Of a stretch of 64,000 bases of DNA, positions 52,747 through 59,796 are shown in pieces (the stretch's first letter is position 1; each line of letters begins with the position of its first letter). Origin of the DNA: Selenomonas sp. ND2010 (GTDB lineage: Bacteria > Bacillota > Negativicutes > Selenomonadales > Selenomonadaceae); assembly GCF_000702005.1 (NCBI RefSeq), contig NZ_JNKI01000001.1, positions 186,001 through 250,000 of the forward strand, written 5' to 3'. The translations under genes and the position numbers were made by a program. The notes below the pieces were generated by a model that did no database searches, was not told where the DNA came from, and worked only from the letters and a program-made list of their open reading frames with translations.

Positions 52747-53781
52747 ATGCAAAATCGAAAATTAGTGATTGGCTATATTGGCAATGGCAAGAGCACGAAC
52801 CGCTATCATTTGCCCTTTGTGCTGAACCGGCCCGATAAGATTCGCGTGAAGATGATCTACCAGCGGAATCTGGCCAAACAGGACTGGGCGCAGATTGTGG
52901 GGGTGGAATATACGGATGACCTGGAAAAGATCCTGCATGACCCGGAAATCGATGTGCTGGTCGTGACGACGGCTACGGCAGCCCATTATCCGCTGGCCAA
53001 GAAAGTGCTGGAAGCCGGGAAGAACTGCGTGGTGGAAAAGCCCTTTGCCACAAGTGCAGAGGAAGCAGCGGAGCTGTTCCAACTGGCCAGGGAAAAGGGC
53101 GTAATGGTGCAGTGCTATCAGAACCGCCGCTTTGACAGCGATTTCCTGACCGCACAGAAGGTATTGGCCTCCGGCAAATTGGGTGAGCTCTTTGAAGTCA
53201 ATATGAACTATGACTATTACCGGGCCTATGTGCCGGAGGGGGCAGAGAGCTATCGGAAGGAGGATGCCTTCCTCTATACCCATGCCTGCCATACCGTCGA
53301 TCAGGTGCTTTCCTGGTTTGGCAAGCCTTTGGAGGTTCGCTCGGATGTGCGGCAGCTTCTGGGCCAGGGCCATATGAACGATTATTTTGATCTGGATCTG
53401 TTCTATGAGGGGTTCAAGGTATCCGTGAAGTCCAGCTACTTCCGGGCCAAATCCCGTCCAAGCTTCGAGCTTTACGGACGGCGCGGCTATTTTATCAAGG
53501 AAACCGAAGATAGGCAGGAAGCAGATTTGAAGAAGTTTTACCTGCCCGCCGGCCATCCGGATTTTGGCCTTGACCTGCCGGAGCATTACGGCACGTTGAT
53601 CTACTATGATGAAGCGGGAAATTACCATGAAGAAAAAGTCCCCAGTGAAAAAGGGGACTATGCCAGGTTCTATGATGCGCTTTATGAAACGTTACTCCAT
53701 GGTGTGGCACCGCTGGTGACGGAAGCGCAAACCATGGAGCAGATGCGGATCCTGGCCGAGGCCGGGAAAGTGCTTGGCTGA
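52747..53781 (+). CDS. Gfo/Idh/MocA family oxidoreductase
   Basis: 344 residues. N-terminal Rossmann domain (IGYIGNGKSTNRYHLPFVLN, then VLVVTTATAAHYPLAKKVLE and KNCVVEKPFATSAEEAAELF with the EKP motif), then a C-terminal alpha/beta domain with the catalytic-type His in YTHACHTVDQVLSWFG. Likely NAD(P)-dependent sugar or polyol dehydrogenase; similar enzymes are called scyllo-inositol or YvaA-like dehydrogenases. GAGGTGATAGGATA precedes the ATG. Upstream is a PRD remnant, so it may once have been in a sugar operon. Confidence 0.93.
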   Translation: MQNRKLVIGYIGNGKSTNRYHLPFVLNRPDKIRVKMIYQRNLAKQDWAQIVGVEYTDDLEKILHDPEIDVLVVTTATAAHYPLAKKVLEAGKNCVVEKPFATSAEEAAELFQLAREKGVMVQCYQNRRFDSDFLTAQKVLASGKLGELFEVNMNYDYYRAYVPEGAESYRKEDAFLYTHACHTVDQVLSWFGKPLEVRSDVRQLLGQGHMNDYFDLDLFYEGFKVSVKSSYFRAKSRPSFELYGRRGYFIKETEDRQEADLKKFYLPAGHPDFGLDLPEHYGTLIYYDEAGNYHEEKVPSEKGDYARFYDALYETLLHGVAPLVTEAQTMEQMRILAEAGKVLG

Positions 53782-53814
53782 ATGACGACGGCGTTATAAA
53801 GGGAGCGATATTTT

Positions 53815-53880
53815 ATTGTAAAAACATCGTATAAGATAGCTTTTTTTGACCTAGATGGCACCTGGATTGACAGTCTGCTT
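53815..53880 (+). pseudogene. N-terminal remnant of a HAD phosphatase
   Basis: Frame reading VKTSYKIAFFDLDGTWIDSL has the HAD motif I DLDGT. An AAAGGGAG site lies upstream, but there is no standard start codon, and the frame then runs into the end of the convergent PadR gene without further HAD motifs. The PadR gene probably arrived by, or caused, the truncation. Confidence 0.55.
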
Positions 53881-54417
53881 AATATTTTTCAATTCTTGAT
53901 GCAGCCATTCGAGACGCTGTTTTTCCCGCAGAATGGCCTGCTGCAGGATGCAGCGGTGGCCGAAGTGTTTGTGCTGCTCTTTTTCATCGGCAAACAGCAG
54001 CTGCCAGCGGGCCTGCAGGTATTGGTATTTTTCCTCGTGCCGGGCGATTTCTTCCTGGAAGAGCCGGGTGACCAGTGGATGGTCGGCTGAGTCAAGCAGA
54101 TAGAGTTTCATCGTGAACTCATCACGGGTAGGTACCGGGGGATTTAGGGGTTCATCCATCCAGGCGGACAGAAGTTTCTGTCCGTCTTTTGTGATTTGGT
54201 AGAATTTCTTTTCGAGTTTTTTGCCGACGAGTTCCGTGCGCGAGGAAATCAGGCCGTCTTCCTCCATGCGCCGCAGCTCGGGATAAATCTGGCTGTGGTT
54301 GGAGTACCAGAAGTCACCAAGTTCCTCTTCAAACAGCTTTTTGATATCGTAGCCGGCCAGTTCTTCGCGGTTCAGCAGGCCGAGGATAATATATTTCAAA
54401 ACATTTTTTTGTGCCAT
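53851..54417 (-). CDS. PadR-family transcriptional repressor
   Basis: 188 residues from the ATG after GAGGAG. PadR winged helix (NVLKYIILGLLNREELAGYD, IKKLFEEELGDFW and QIYPELRRMEEDGLISSRTE) and a C-terminal helical dimerisation domain (PadR_C; FTMKLYLLDSADHPLVTRLF). Classic members repress phenolic acid decarboxylase and are released by p-coumarate or ferulate. Two ATGT-N8-ACAT operators lie in the region it shares with the divergent esterase, and a decarboxylase remnant follows that esterase, which supports a phenolic-acid role. Confidence 0.93.
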   Translation of the reverse strand: MAQKNVLKYIILGLLNREELAGYDIKKLFEEELGDFWYSNHSQIYPELRRMEEDGLISSRTELVGKKLEKKFYQITKDGQKLLSAWMDEPLNPPVPTRDEFTMKLYLLDSADHPLVTRLFQEEIARHEEKYQYLQARWQLLFADEKEQHKHFGHRCILQQAILREKQRLEWLHQELKNIKQTVNPGAI

Positions 54418-54477
54418 GATAAGTCGACTCCTCATTAAATATCTGACATTAGTATAGCATAGAAAAAAAGAATAAAC

Positions 54478-54493
54478 ATGTATCTTTTTACAT
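54478..54493. promoter_or_regulatory. PadR-type operator 1
   Basis: ATGT-ATCTTTTT-ACAT, the ATGT/ACAT dyad with 8-base spacing known for PadR sites; 61 bases upstream of padR and just before the esterase promoter. Confidence 0.75.
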
Positions 54494-54497
54494 GATG

Positions 54498-54526
54498 TTG
54501 ACAAGTCAAGAAAAAATGGTTATGAT
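54498..54526 (+). promoter_or_regulatory. Esterase promoter with embedded TTGACAAGTCAA
   Basis: TTGACA (54498-54503), 17-base spacer, TATGAT (54521-54526). The -35 box is the left half of TTGACAAGTCAA (54498-54509). Confidence 0.8.
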
Positions 54527-54541
54527 AGGAGTATGGTTATT

Positions 54542-54557
54542 ATGTAAATAAATACAT
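54542..54557. promoter_or_regulatory. PadR-type operator 2
   Basis: ATGT-AAATAAAT-ACAT, same dyad and spacing, lying just downstream of the esterase promoter where binding would block transcription. Confidence 0.78.
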
Positions 54558-54610
54558 GATAACATAAAAGATTGCCTAGGTAAGTCAAAAAGATAACAGG
54601 AGGTATTCGG

Positions 54611-55720
54611 ATGAAAGCAGGCAAATGGCGGAAGCTGTCGGTGGCAGTGTTGCTATCGTTGGCTTTGGCGGTGCCGATGGCTGGTGGCAGCTGTGAGGCG
54701 GCGGATAAGGTAGCGAATCTTATCGATATGCAACCAACCTATCGGGATGTAGTAGTGGCCAATGTGCAGAATGACAATGGTGCAACGCGACAGTTGCGCA
54801 TGAATGTCTTTGTGCCGCCGAAGGCCAAGGCGGAAAAAGTTCCTGTGCTGGTGTTTGTCCATGGTGGCGGTTGGGCCAAGGGCACCTATGAAGGCGATGA
54901 TGCCCCAAAGAAAGCAGCTGATTCATCTCAGAGCAGCACGAATGCTCTGATGGCGCAGGATAATAATTCGTCTTATAAGATTTTCAAGGATGTGCTGAAT
55001 CATGGAATCGCCTTTGTTTCTGTAGATTATCGGCTGAACAGTGAAGCGGCTTTTCCTGCCCAGATCTATGATGTGAAGGCGGCGGTGCGCTTTGTCCGCG
55101 CCCATGCCGATGAATATGGACTGGATGCGGAGCGGATTGCCATTGCCGGAACTTCCGCCGGCGCCCATTTAGCTGCAGAGCTTGCCGTGACCAGCGGCAA
55201 CAAGGCACTGGAAGGTGACGAAGGCGGTAATCTGGAATACAGCAGTCGCGTCAAAGCCTGCGTGGACTATTATGGGCCGACGAATCTTTTGACTATGGCG
55301 CCGGAGATGAATCCTGCGCTGGAGGCTCCGGATAAGGCAGCAGAGACGCATGATTCCGTCCGGGCGAATGAGTCCATCCTGCTGGGATTCACCGGCGAGG
55401 GACAGGGCGTAGGCACCCTGCGCAAGCTTGATGAAGCAGGAGATACAGCTTCGCCTTATTGGCATATGGTGGAAATGGCCAAACTGGCAAGCCCCGTGTA
55501 TCAGGTGACGAAGGATGCACCGCCGTTCTTCATTGCCCATGGTGGTCATGATTCGCTCGTGCCCATCCAGCAGAGCATCAGCCTGCAGAAGGCTTTGACT
55601 GATGCCGGCGTGGAAAATATCTTTATGTGCAATTCTAAAGCTCCGCACGGCTATCAAGGCGAAGATACCAACAAGGCCATGATGCGCTGGCTCTGCCGTC
55701 AGCTTGGCGTTACGTATTGA
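54611..55720 (+). CDS. Exported esterase, BD-FAE/lipase type
   Basis: 369 residues, ACAGGAGG site. Sec signal peptide (KLSVAVLLSLALAVPMAGGS). Alpha/beta hydrolase of the Abhydrolase_3/BD-FAE type: VFVHGGGWAKGTYEGDD (HGGGW oxyanion), FVSVDYRLNSEAAFPAQIYD, nucleophile IAGTSAGAHLAAELA, Asp in FIAHGGHDSLVP and His in SKAPHGYQGED. Members are feruloyl or acetyl esterases of plant polysaccharide breakdown. PadR operators at its promoter suggest induction by phenolic acids, in keeping with a hydroxycinnamate esterase. Confidence 0.88.
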   Translation: MKAGKWRKLSVAVLLSLALAVPMAGGSCEAADKVANLIDMQPTYRDVVVANVQNDNGATRQLRMNVFVPPKAKAEKVPVLVFVHGGGWAKGTYEGDDAPKKAADSSQSSTNALMAQDNNSSYKIFKDVLNHGIAFVSVDYRLNSEAAFPAQIYDVKAAVRFVRAHADEYGLDAERIAIAGTSAGAHLAAELAVTSGNKALEGDEGGNLEYSSRVKACVDYYGPTNLLTMAPEMNPALEAPDKAAETHDSVRANESILLGFTGEGQGVGTLRKLDEAGDTASPYWHMVEMAKLASPVYQVTKDAPPFFIAHGGHDSLVPIQQSISLQKALTDAGVENIFMCNSKAPHGYQGEDTNKAMMRWLCRQLGVTY

Positions 55721-55747
55721 TTTCATTTATATGAGGAGGAACTAGGT

Positions 55748-55894
55748 ATGAAATTTAAGGAGCTGGATGATTTTTTAGGAACGCATTTTATCTACACGTA
55801 TGATAATGGCTGGGAAATGGGGCTTTTCTATCTGGAAGATGGCCATGCAGAAATCCGTGGCATGCTTGAACAGAAGGAAGCCTTTGACGTTTGA
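55748..55894 (+). pseudogene. Truncated phenolic acid decarboxylase-like gene
   Basis: 48 codons with a GAGGAGG site. The first 23 residues [20 protein letters not shown] plus GWE match the N terminus of phenolic acid decarboxylase ([17 protein letters not shown]); the rest ([20 protein letters not shown]) does not continue that family, and the protein stops at about a quarter of the usual 160-170 residues. Likely an internal deletion. Its position behind a PadR-controlled esterase matches where such a gene is expected. Confidence 0.6.
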
Positions 55895-55918
55895 GGATAA
55901 AAAGGAACTGGCGGGCAG

Positions 55919-55942
55919 TTGACCGGTCAATATGACTGGTCA
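55919..55942. promoter_or_regulatory. TTGACCGGTCAA and TGACTGGTCA palindromes
   Basis: One full motif copy (55919-55930) and a shorter one (55933-55942), just after the decarboxylase remnant. Confidence 0.5.
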
Positions 55943-55981
55943 GTTGCCCCTTTTTGTTGTCGGCAATCCATTTATTCCGCA

Positions 55982-56039
55982 TTGACTGGTCAAATTTTGA
56001 CATGTCAAAATTGACAAGTCATTTTCAGCGTGTTATAGT
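55982..56039 (+). promoter_or_regulatory. MFS promoter with three TTGAC-NN-GTCA palindromes
   Basis: TTGACTGGTCAA (55982-55993), TTGACATGTCAA (55997-56008) and TTGACAAGTCAT (56011-56022) stand in a row. The last supplies the -35 TTGACA (56011-56016), with TATAGT (56034-56039) 17 bases on. Confidence 0.75.
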
Positions 56040-56055
56040 AGCAATTGCACTATAT

Positions 56056-56071
56056 ATGTAAATAATTACTT
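56056..56071. promoter_or_regulatory. Imperfect PadR-type operator 3
   Basis: ATGT-AAATAATT-ACTT, one mismatch from ATGT-N8-ACAT, between the MFS promoter and start. Confidence 0.5.
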
Positions 56072-56096
56072 ATTTTAGGAAAGGGATGTATCGCAA

Positions 56097-57287
56097 GTGA
56101 CTCGTGAAAAACTCTGGACAAGAAATTTTATCGCGTTGATTGCGGCAAATGGTTTTCTGTTTGCCAGCTTTCATTTTCTACTGCCAACCATTACGGTGTA
56201 TGCGGCTAGCCTAGGGGCTACGGGCGTGCAGATTGGCTTGATCGGCGGCATCTTCGGTTATTCGGCGATTTTTATCCGCTTGTTTACGGATACGGGGGTG
56301 CGGGCTTTCGGCAAGAAGAAGTGTTTGTATGCCGGCTTGCTGCTCTGTGTAGCGGCGGTGCTCGGCTATATGATTTTTCCAAATGCAGATGCGATTATTT
56401 TTGCCCGCGTGCTTCATGGCCTGGGCTTTGGTCTTTCGACTACTTTTGCGGCAGCGATTGCGGCTGATGTCATTCCGGCGGCGCGCCGTGGGGAGGGGAT
56501 TGGTTACTTCGGTATGGGAAGTACCGTGGCTATGGCGCTGGCACCGGCCTTTGGACTGTATCTGCTGGCCGAAAGTGCGACTTGGCTGTTTACGGCATCC
56601 ATTGTGGTGAGCCTTTTGGCAATCCTGATGGCGTATGTCTGCAAGACACACGAGGCCGTGACAGAATTGCCACCAACACCGCCGCTGCATTCTTCCATTC
56701 GCAACCGTATCTGCGAGCATGGCACAGCGGGTCCATCGCTGTTGACAATTTTGTTTGGTGCAGGTTATGGCAGTGTCAATACCTTTATTGCCATGCTGGC
56801 GGCCGAAAAATCCGTGGAGAATGCGGGGCTTTTCTTTGTGATTGGCACCTTGTTTGTCTTTATCTCTCGTCCGTTTGGCGGACGGTTGCTGGATAAGTAT
56901 GGTGCCTTTGCAGTAGTCCTGCCCGGTGCGGTTTCCTATCTGTTAGCATTGGGAATTATGGTTATGGCCGATTCCCTTACGGGTTTGCTCGTCGCTTCGG
57001 TATTCTATGGACTGGGGGCAGGGGCGCTCTTGCCGGCGCTTCTAACCTGGATGCTGAACATGGTGCGTCCGGACAGACACAGTGCTGCTAGTGCTACCTT
57101 TTATAATATGCTGGATATCGGCACAAGCACCGGTTTGATCGTTTTGGGAGCTGTAGCGGGCAGTGTAGGCTATACCAACATGTTCTGGTATGTGATTGGC
57201 ATCATGTCGATGTTCCTGGTACTGGCAGTATTCCAATATTACCATCGCAGCGAACAAGTGCTGGAAGAAGTAGAGGAAATTTCATGA
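56097..57287 (+). CDS. MFS transporter
   Basis: 396 residues, GTG start after AAAGGGATG. Twelve hydrophobic segments. The 2-3 loop reads RLFTDTGVRAFGKKKCLYAG, a motif A variant (D-x-G-x-R...G-KKK). Segments GLGFGLSTTFAAAIAADVIP and GEGIGYFGMGSTVAMALAPA are typical of the YfcJ/drug-efflux MFS group. It probably exports a small, perhaps aromatic, compound, since its control region carries a PadR-type site and several TTGAC-NN-GTCAA palindromes shared with the esterase promoter. Confidence 0.92.
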   Translation: MTREKLWTRNFIALIAANGFLFASFHFLLPTITVYAASLGATGVQIGLIGGIFGYSAIFIRLFTDTGVRAFGKKKCLYAGLLLCVAAVLGYMIFPNADAIIFARVLHGLGFGLSTTFAAAIAADVIPAARRGEGIGYFGMGSTVAMALAPAFGLYLLAESATWLFTASIVVSLLAILMAYVCKTHEAVTELPPTPPLHSSIRNRICEHGTAGPSLLTILFGAGYGSVNTFIAMLAAEKSVENAGLFFVIGTLFVFISRPFGGRLLDKYGAFAVVLPGAVSYLLALGIMVMADSLTGLLVASVFYGLGAGALLPALLTWMLNMVRPDRHSAASATFYNMLDIGTSTGLIVLGAVAGSVGYTNMFWYVIGIMSMFLVLAVFQYYHRSEQVLEEVEEIS

Positions 57288-57293
57288 ACAAAG

Positions 57294-57328
57294 AACCGCA
57301 GGAATTATCTCAGTTCCTGCGGTTTTTG
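57294..57328 (+). terminator. Rho-independent terminator of the MFS gene
   Basis: AACCGCAGGAA (57294-57304) pairs with TTCCTGCGGTT (57314-57324), then T run. Confidence 0.9.
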
Positions 57329-57451
57329 CTGGAAAAAGTGGTATTTGTGTGAGGGAGAATCTATCAGTCGACAAAAAGGAAACAATAGAGTTATAATATA
57401 AAAAAGAGCGAGAGCATAAATTATGCAAATAAAAGGGAGAGCTGAATATAC

Positions 57452-58180
57452 ATGTTGGAATTGAAGAATATTTCCTTCCATGTCACTGAGGGCAACAGCC
57501 AGGTGGATATTATCCAGAACCTGAGCCTCACGGTTGACAACCGGAAGTTTGTGGTCATCACAGGACCGAACGGCAGCGGTAAGTCCACCTTGGCCAAAAT
57601 CATTGCGGGCATTGAGCAACCCACGTCTGGTCAGATATTGCTCGATGGTGAGGATATCACGCATAAGAGCATTACGGAACGCGCCCAGCTGGGCATCAGC
57701 TTTGCCTTCCAGCAGCCTGTGCGCTTCCGCGGCTTGCAGGTCATTGACCTCTTGCGTCTGGCAGCTGGGAAAAAGATTTCCCATATCAAGGCCTGCGATT
57801 ATCTCGCGGAAGTGGGACTCTGTGCCAATGATTATCTCAACCGCGAGGTGAATAGCTCGTTATCCGGTGGCGAGCTCAAGCGTATCGAGATTGCTACCAT
57901 TCTGGCCAGAAAGACCAATCTTTCCATCTTTGATGAACCGGAGGCGGGCATTGACCTTTGGAGCTTCCAGAATCTTATCCGCATCTTTGAAAAAATGCGG
58001 GAGGAAATCGAGGACAGCTCGATTATCATCATTTCCCACCAGGAGCGCATCCTGCAGATTGCAGACGAAATCATTGTGCTGGCCGATGGCCGTGTGCAGG
58101 AACATGGTGCTGGCAAAGATATCCTGCCGAAAATCATGGACACGGAAGCCAGTATGCCAATGTGCCGGAAGTTTCAGTAA
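57452..58180 (+). CDS. SufC-like ATPase of a minimal SUF pair
   Basis: 242 residues. ABC ATPase: Walker A TGPNGSGKST (about 37-46), signature SSLSGGELKRIEIATILA (about 136-153), Walker B LSIFDEPEAGIDLW (about 158-171) and switch His in IIISHQER. The signature SGGELKRIE and DEPEAGIDLW are SufC type. It is followed 15 bases later by a SufB/D-like gene and no other suf gene, the arrangement of minimal SUF-like (SMS) systems in anaerobes. Role: iron-sulfur cluster assembly ATPase. Confidence 0.92.
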   Translation: MLELKNISFHVTEGNSQVDIIQNLSLTVDNRKFVVITGPNGSGKSTLAKIIAGIEQPTSGQILLDGEDITHKSITERAQLGISFAFQQPVRFRGLQVIDLLRLAAGKKISHIKACDYLAEVGLCANDYLNREVNSSLSGGELKRIEIATILARKTNLSIFDEPEAGIDLWSFQNLIRIFEKMREEIEDSSIIIISHQERILQIADEIIVLADGRVQEHGAGKDILPKIMDTEASMPMCRKFQ

Positions 58181-58195
58181 GGGGGAAGTCACGCA

Positions 58196-59122
58196 ATGTT
58201 GAAGATGGATGAAATACAGAAAAGACTGTTGCTGGAGGTGGCCGACCTCCACGATGTTCCGATGGGAGCCTACAATCTGCGGGCTAATGGCAAGTCCGTG
58301 GGCCGCAGCAGCAGTGCCAATATTGAAATAACGCCGAAGGAAGATGGCTCGGGCATCGATATCCATATCAAGCCTGGCACCAAGAATGAGAGCGTGCATA
58401 TTCCCGTGGTCATGAGCGAAAGCGGCATGAAGGAAACGGTGTATAATGATTTCTATATCGGCGAGGGAGCCGATGTGGTAATCGTGGCTGGCTGCGGCAT
58501 TGACAACTGCGGTACCCAGGATTCGGAACACGACGGCGTGCATCGCTTCTTCGTCGGGGAAAATGCCAAGGTCAAGTACGTGGAAAAACATTATGGTTCC
58601 GGTGATGGCCAGGGGAGCCGTATCTTGAATCCCGTTACGGAAGTGACCATGGAGGCCGGCAGCTCCATGGAGATGGAAATGGTGCAGATCAAAGGCGTAG
58701 ATTCCACCAGCCGTACCACCAAGGCCAATCTCAAGGCAGATGCCAGCCTCATCGTACGCGAACGCCTCATGACGCATGGCAAGCAGTATGCATACAGCGA
58801 GTACGAAGTTTCGCTGGATGGCGAAAATGCCAGTGCTGATGTGGTATCCCGTGGCGTAGCCAAGGATAAGTCCTACCAGAAACTGGATTTGCGCATTGTG
58901 GGCAATGCTGCCTGCCACGGTCATACGGAGTGCGACTCCATCATCATGGACGAGGGACGGATTCTGGCCGTACCTTCCCTGGAAGCCAACAACGTGGATG
59001 CCATGCTCGTGCATGAAGCCGCTATCGGCAAGATTGCCGGAGACCAGCTCATCAAACTGATGACATTGGGCTTGACGGAAAAAGAAGCCGAAGAACAGAT
59101 TGTCAATGGCTTCCTGAAGTAA
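58196..59122 (+). CDS. SufB/SufD-like scaffold of a minimal SUF pair
   Basis: 308 residues, AAGGGGGAA site. Right-handed beta-helix core as in SufB/SufD: YIGEGADVVIVAGCGIDNCG, EHDGVHRFFVGENAKVKYVE, and the C-terminal LEANNVDAMLVHEAAIGKIA with LTEKEAEEQIVNGFLK. The conserved HEAAIGKI and EAEEQIVNGFL are SufB/D hallmarks. Cysteines in AGCGIDNCG may bind the cluster. It is shorter than SufB (about 470), as expected for the minimal type. With the SufC-like protein it would build Fe-S clusters without SufSUE encoded nearby. Confidence 0.9.
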   Translation: MLKMDEIQKRLLLEVADLHDVPMGAYNLRANGKSVGRSSSANIEITPKEDGSGIDIHIKPGTKNESVHIPVVMSESGMKETVYNDFYIGEGADVVIVAGCGIDNCGTQDSEHDGVHRFFVGENAKVKYVEKHYGSGDGQGSRILNPVTEVTMEAGSSMEMEMVQIKGVDSTSRTTKANLKADASLIVRERLMTHGKQYAYSEYEVSLDGENASADVVSRGVAKDKSYQKLDLRIVGNAACHGHTECDSIIMDEGRILAVPSLEANNVDAMLVHEAAIGKIAGDQLIKLMTLGLTEKEAEEQIVNGFLK

Positions 59123-59132
59123 GAGATATGGG

Positions 59133-59172
59133 GCTGTTCTTTAAGTGTGTTGCACTTGAGGAACAGCTTTTT
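59133..59172 (+). terminator. Rho-independent terminator of the SUF pair
   Basis: GCTGTTCTTTAAGTG (59133-59147) pairs with CACTTGAGGAACAGC (59153-59167), two wobbles, then T run. Confidence 0.88.
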
Positions 59173-59185
59173 GCATTCGATGGCG

Positions 59186-59231
59186 TTGACAAAAGGAAAA
59201 AAATCAATATAATAAATAGTTAGCAAGCTAA
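59186..59231 (+). promoter_or_regulatory. Promoter and SlyA/MarR-type operator of the marR gene
   Basis: TTGACA (59186-59191), 16-base spacer, TATAAT (59208-59213), then the perfect palindrome TTAGCAAGCTAA (59220-59231), identical to the SlyA consensus, at the transcription start. This suggests autorepression. Confidence 0.85.
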
Positions 59232-59251
59232 TTATTTTAATGGAGAAGATT

Positions 59252-59737
59252 ATGAAACGAGAATTGGTACCGACCTTTGCCGAGTTGGAACGCCATAAGA
59301 AAATGGTGCCGGAAATCAATCCGGCGGCAGTCATTGCCATGCTGGGCATCAAGACGGCCAGCGAGGAAATCCAGCAGTCCATTTTGGATGTGCTGCAGCG
59401 GGACTATCAACTGTCAGAGGGCAAGTTCTGTGCGCTGGTGGTACTTCATCAGTACGGCAAGGAGGGCATTGCGCCATCGCTTTTGGCAGCGAAAGTGGGG
59501 GTTACCCGGGCCACCATCAGCAATATGCTCCAGCGCATGGAGCGGGATGGCCTGGTGGATATCCGTCCCGCAGCGCAGGATGGCCGCGCGAAAGTCGTGC
59601 GCTTGACGGAAGCAGGCTGCGACTTCATGGAGGAAATCCTGCCGCCGCATTATCTGCGGGTCAGCAAACTGATGGAGAAGCTTACAGAAGCGGAGCAGAA
59701 AGAACTCATCATGTTGTTGGAAAAATTAAGTGCCTAA
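59252..59737 (+). CDS. MarR-family repressor
   Basis: 161 residues from the ATG after GGAGAAG; an ATG at 59240 is an alternative. Winged helix (LSEGKFCALVVLHQYGKEGI, LAAKVGVTRATISNMLQRME, RDGLVDIRPAAQDGRAKVVR). It represses likely itself (TTAGCAAGCTAA at its own start) and the export operon (TAGTTAGCAAACTA upstream of the HlyD-like gene). Typical ligands are phenolic or lipophilic compounds. The stop codon lies inside the loop of its terminator. Confidence 0.92.
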   Translation: MKRELVPTFAELERHKKMVPEINPAAVIAMLGIKTASEEIQQSILDVLQRDYQLSEGKFCALVVLHQYGKEGIAPSLLAAKVGVTRATISNMLQRMERDGLVDIRPAAQDGRAKVVRLTEAGCDFMEEILPPHYLRVSKLMEKLTEAEQKELIMLLEKLSA

Positions 59738-59751
59738 GGCACTTATTTTTT
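59728..59751 (+). terminator. Terminator overlapping the marR stop codon
   Basis: AAGTGCC (59728-59734), loop TAA (the stop codon), GGCACTT (59738-59744), then ATTTTTT. Confidence 0.8.
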
Positions 59752-59762
59752 GTTAAAGTAGT

Positions 59763-59776
59763 TAGTTAGCAAACTA
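59763..59776. promoter_or_regulatory. MarR-type operator before the export operon
   Basis: TAGTTAGCAAACTA, palindromic and sharing TTAGCAA with the operator at 59220. Confidence 0.7.
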
Positions 59777-59796
59777 CAACGAGGGGAGAATGGAGT

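Noticed and set aside
57860-59014. 384-codon minus-strand frame opposite the SUF pair
   Set aside because: Spans two well-supported plus-strand genes; shadow frame.
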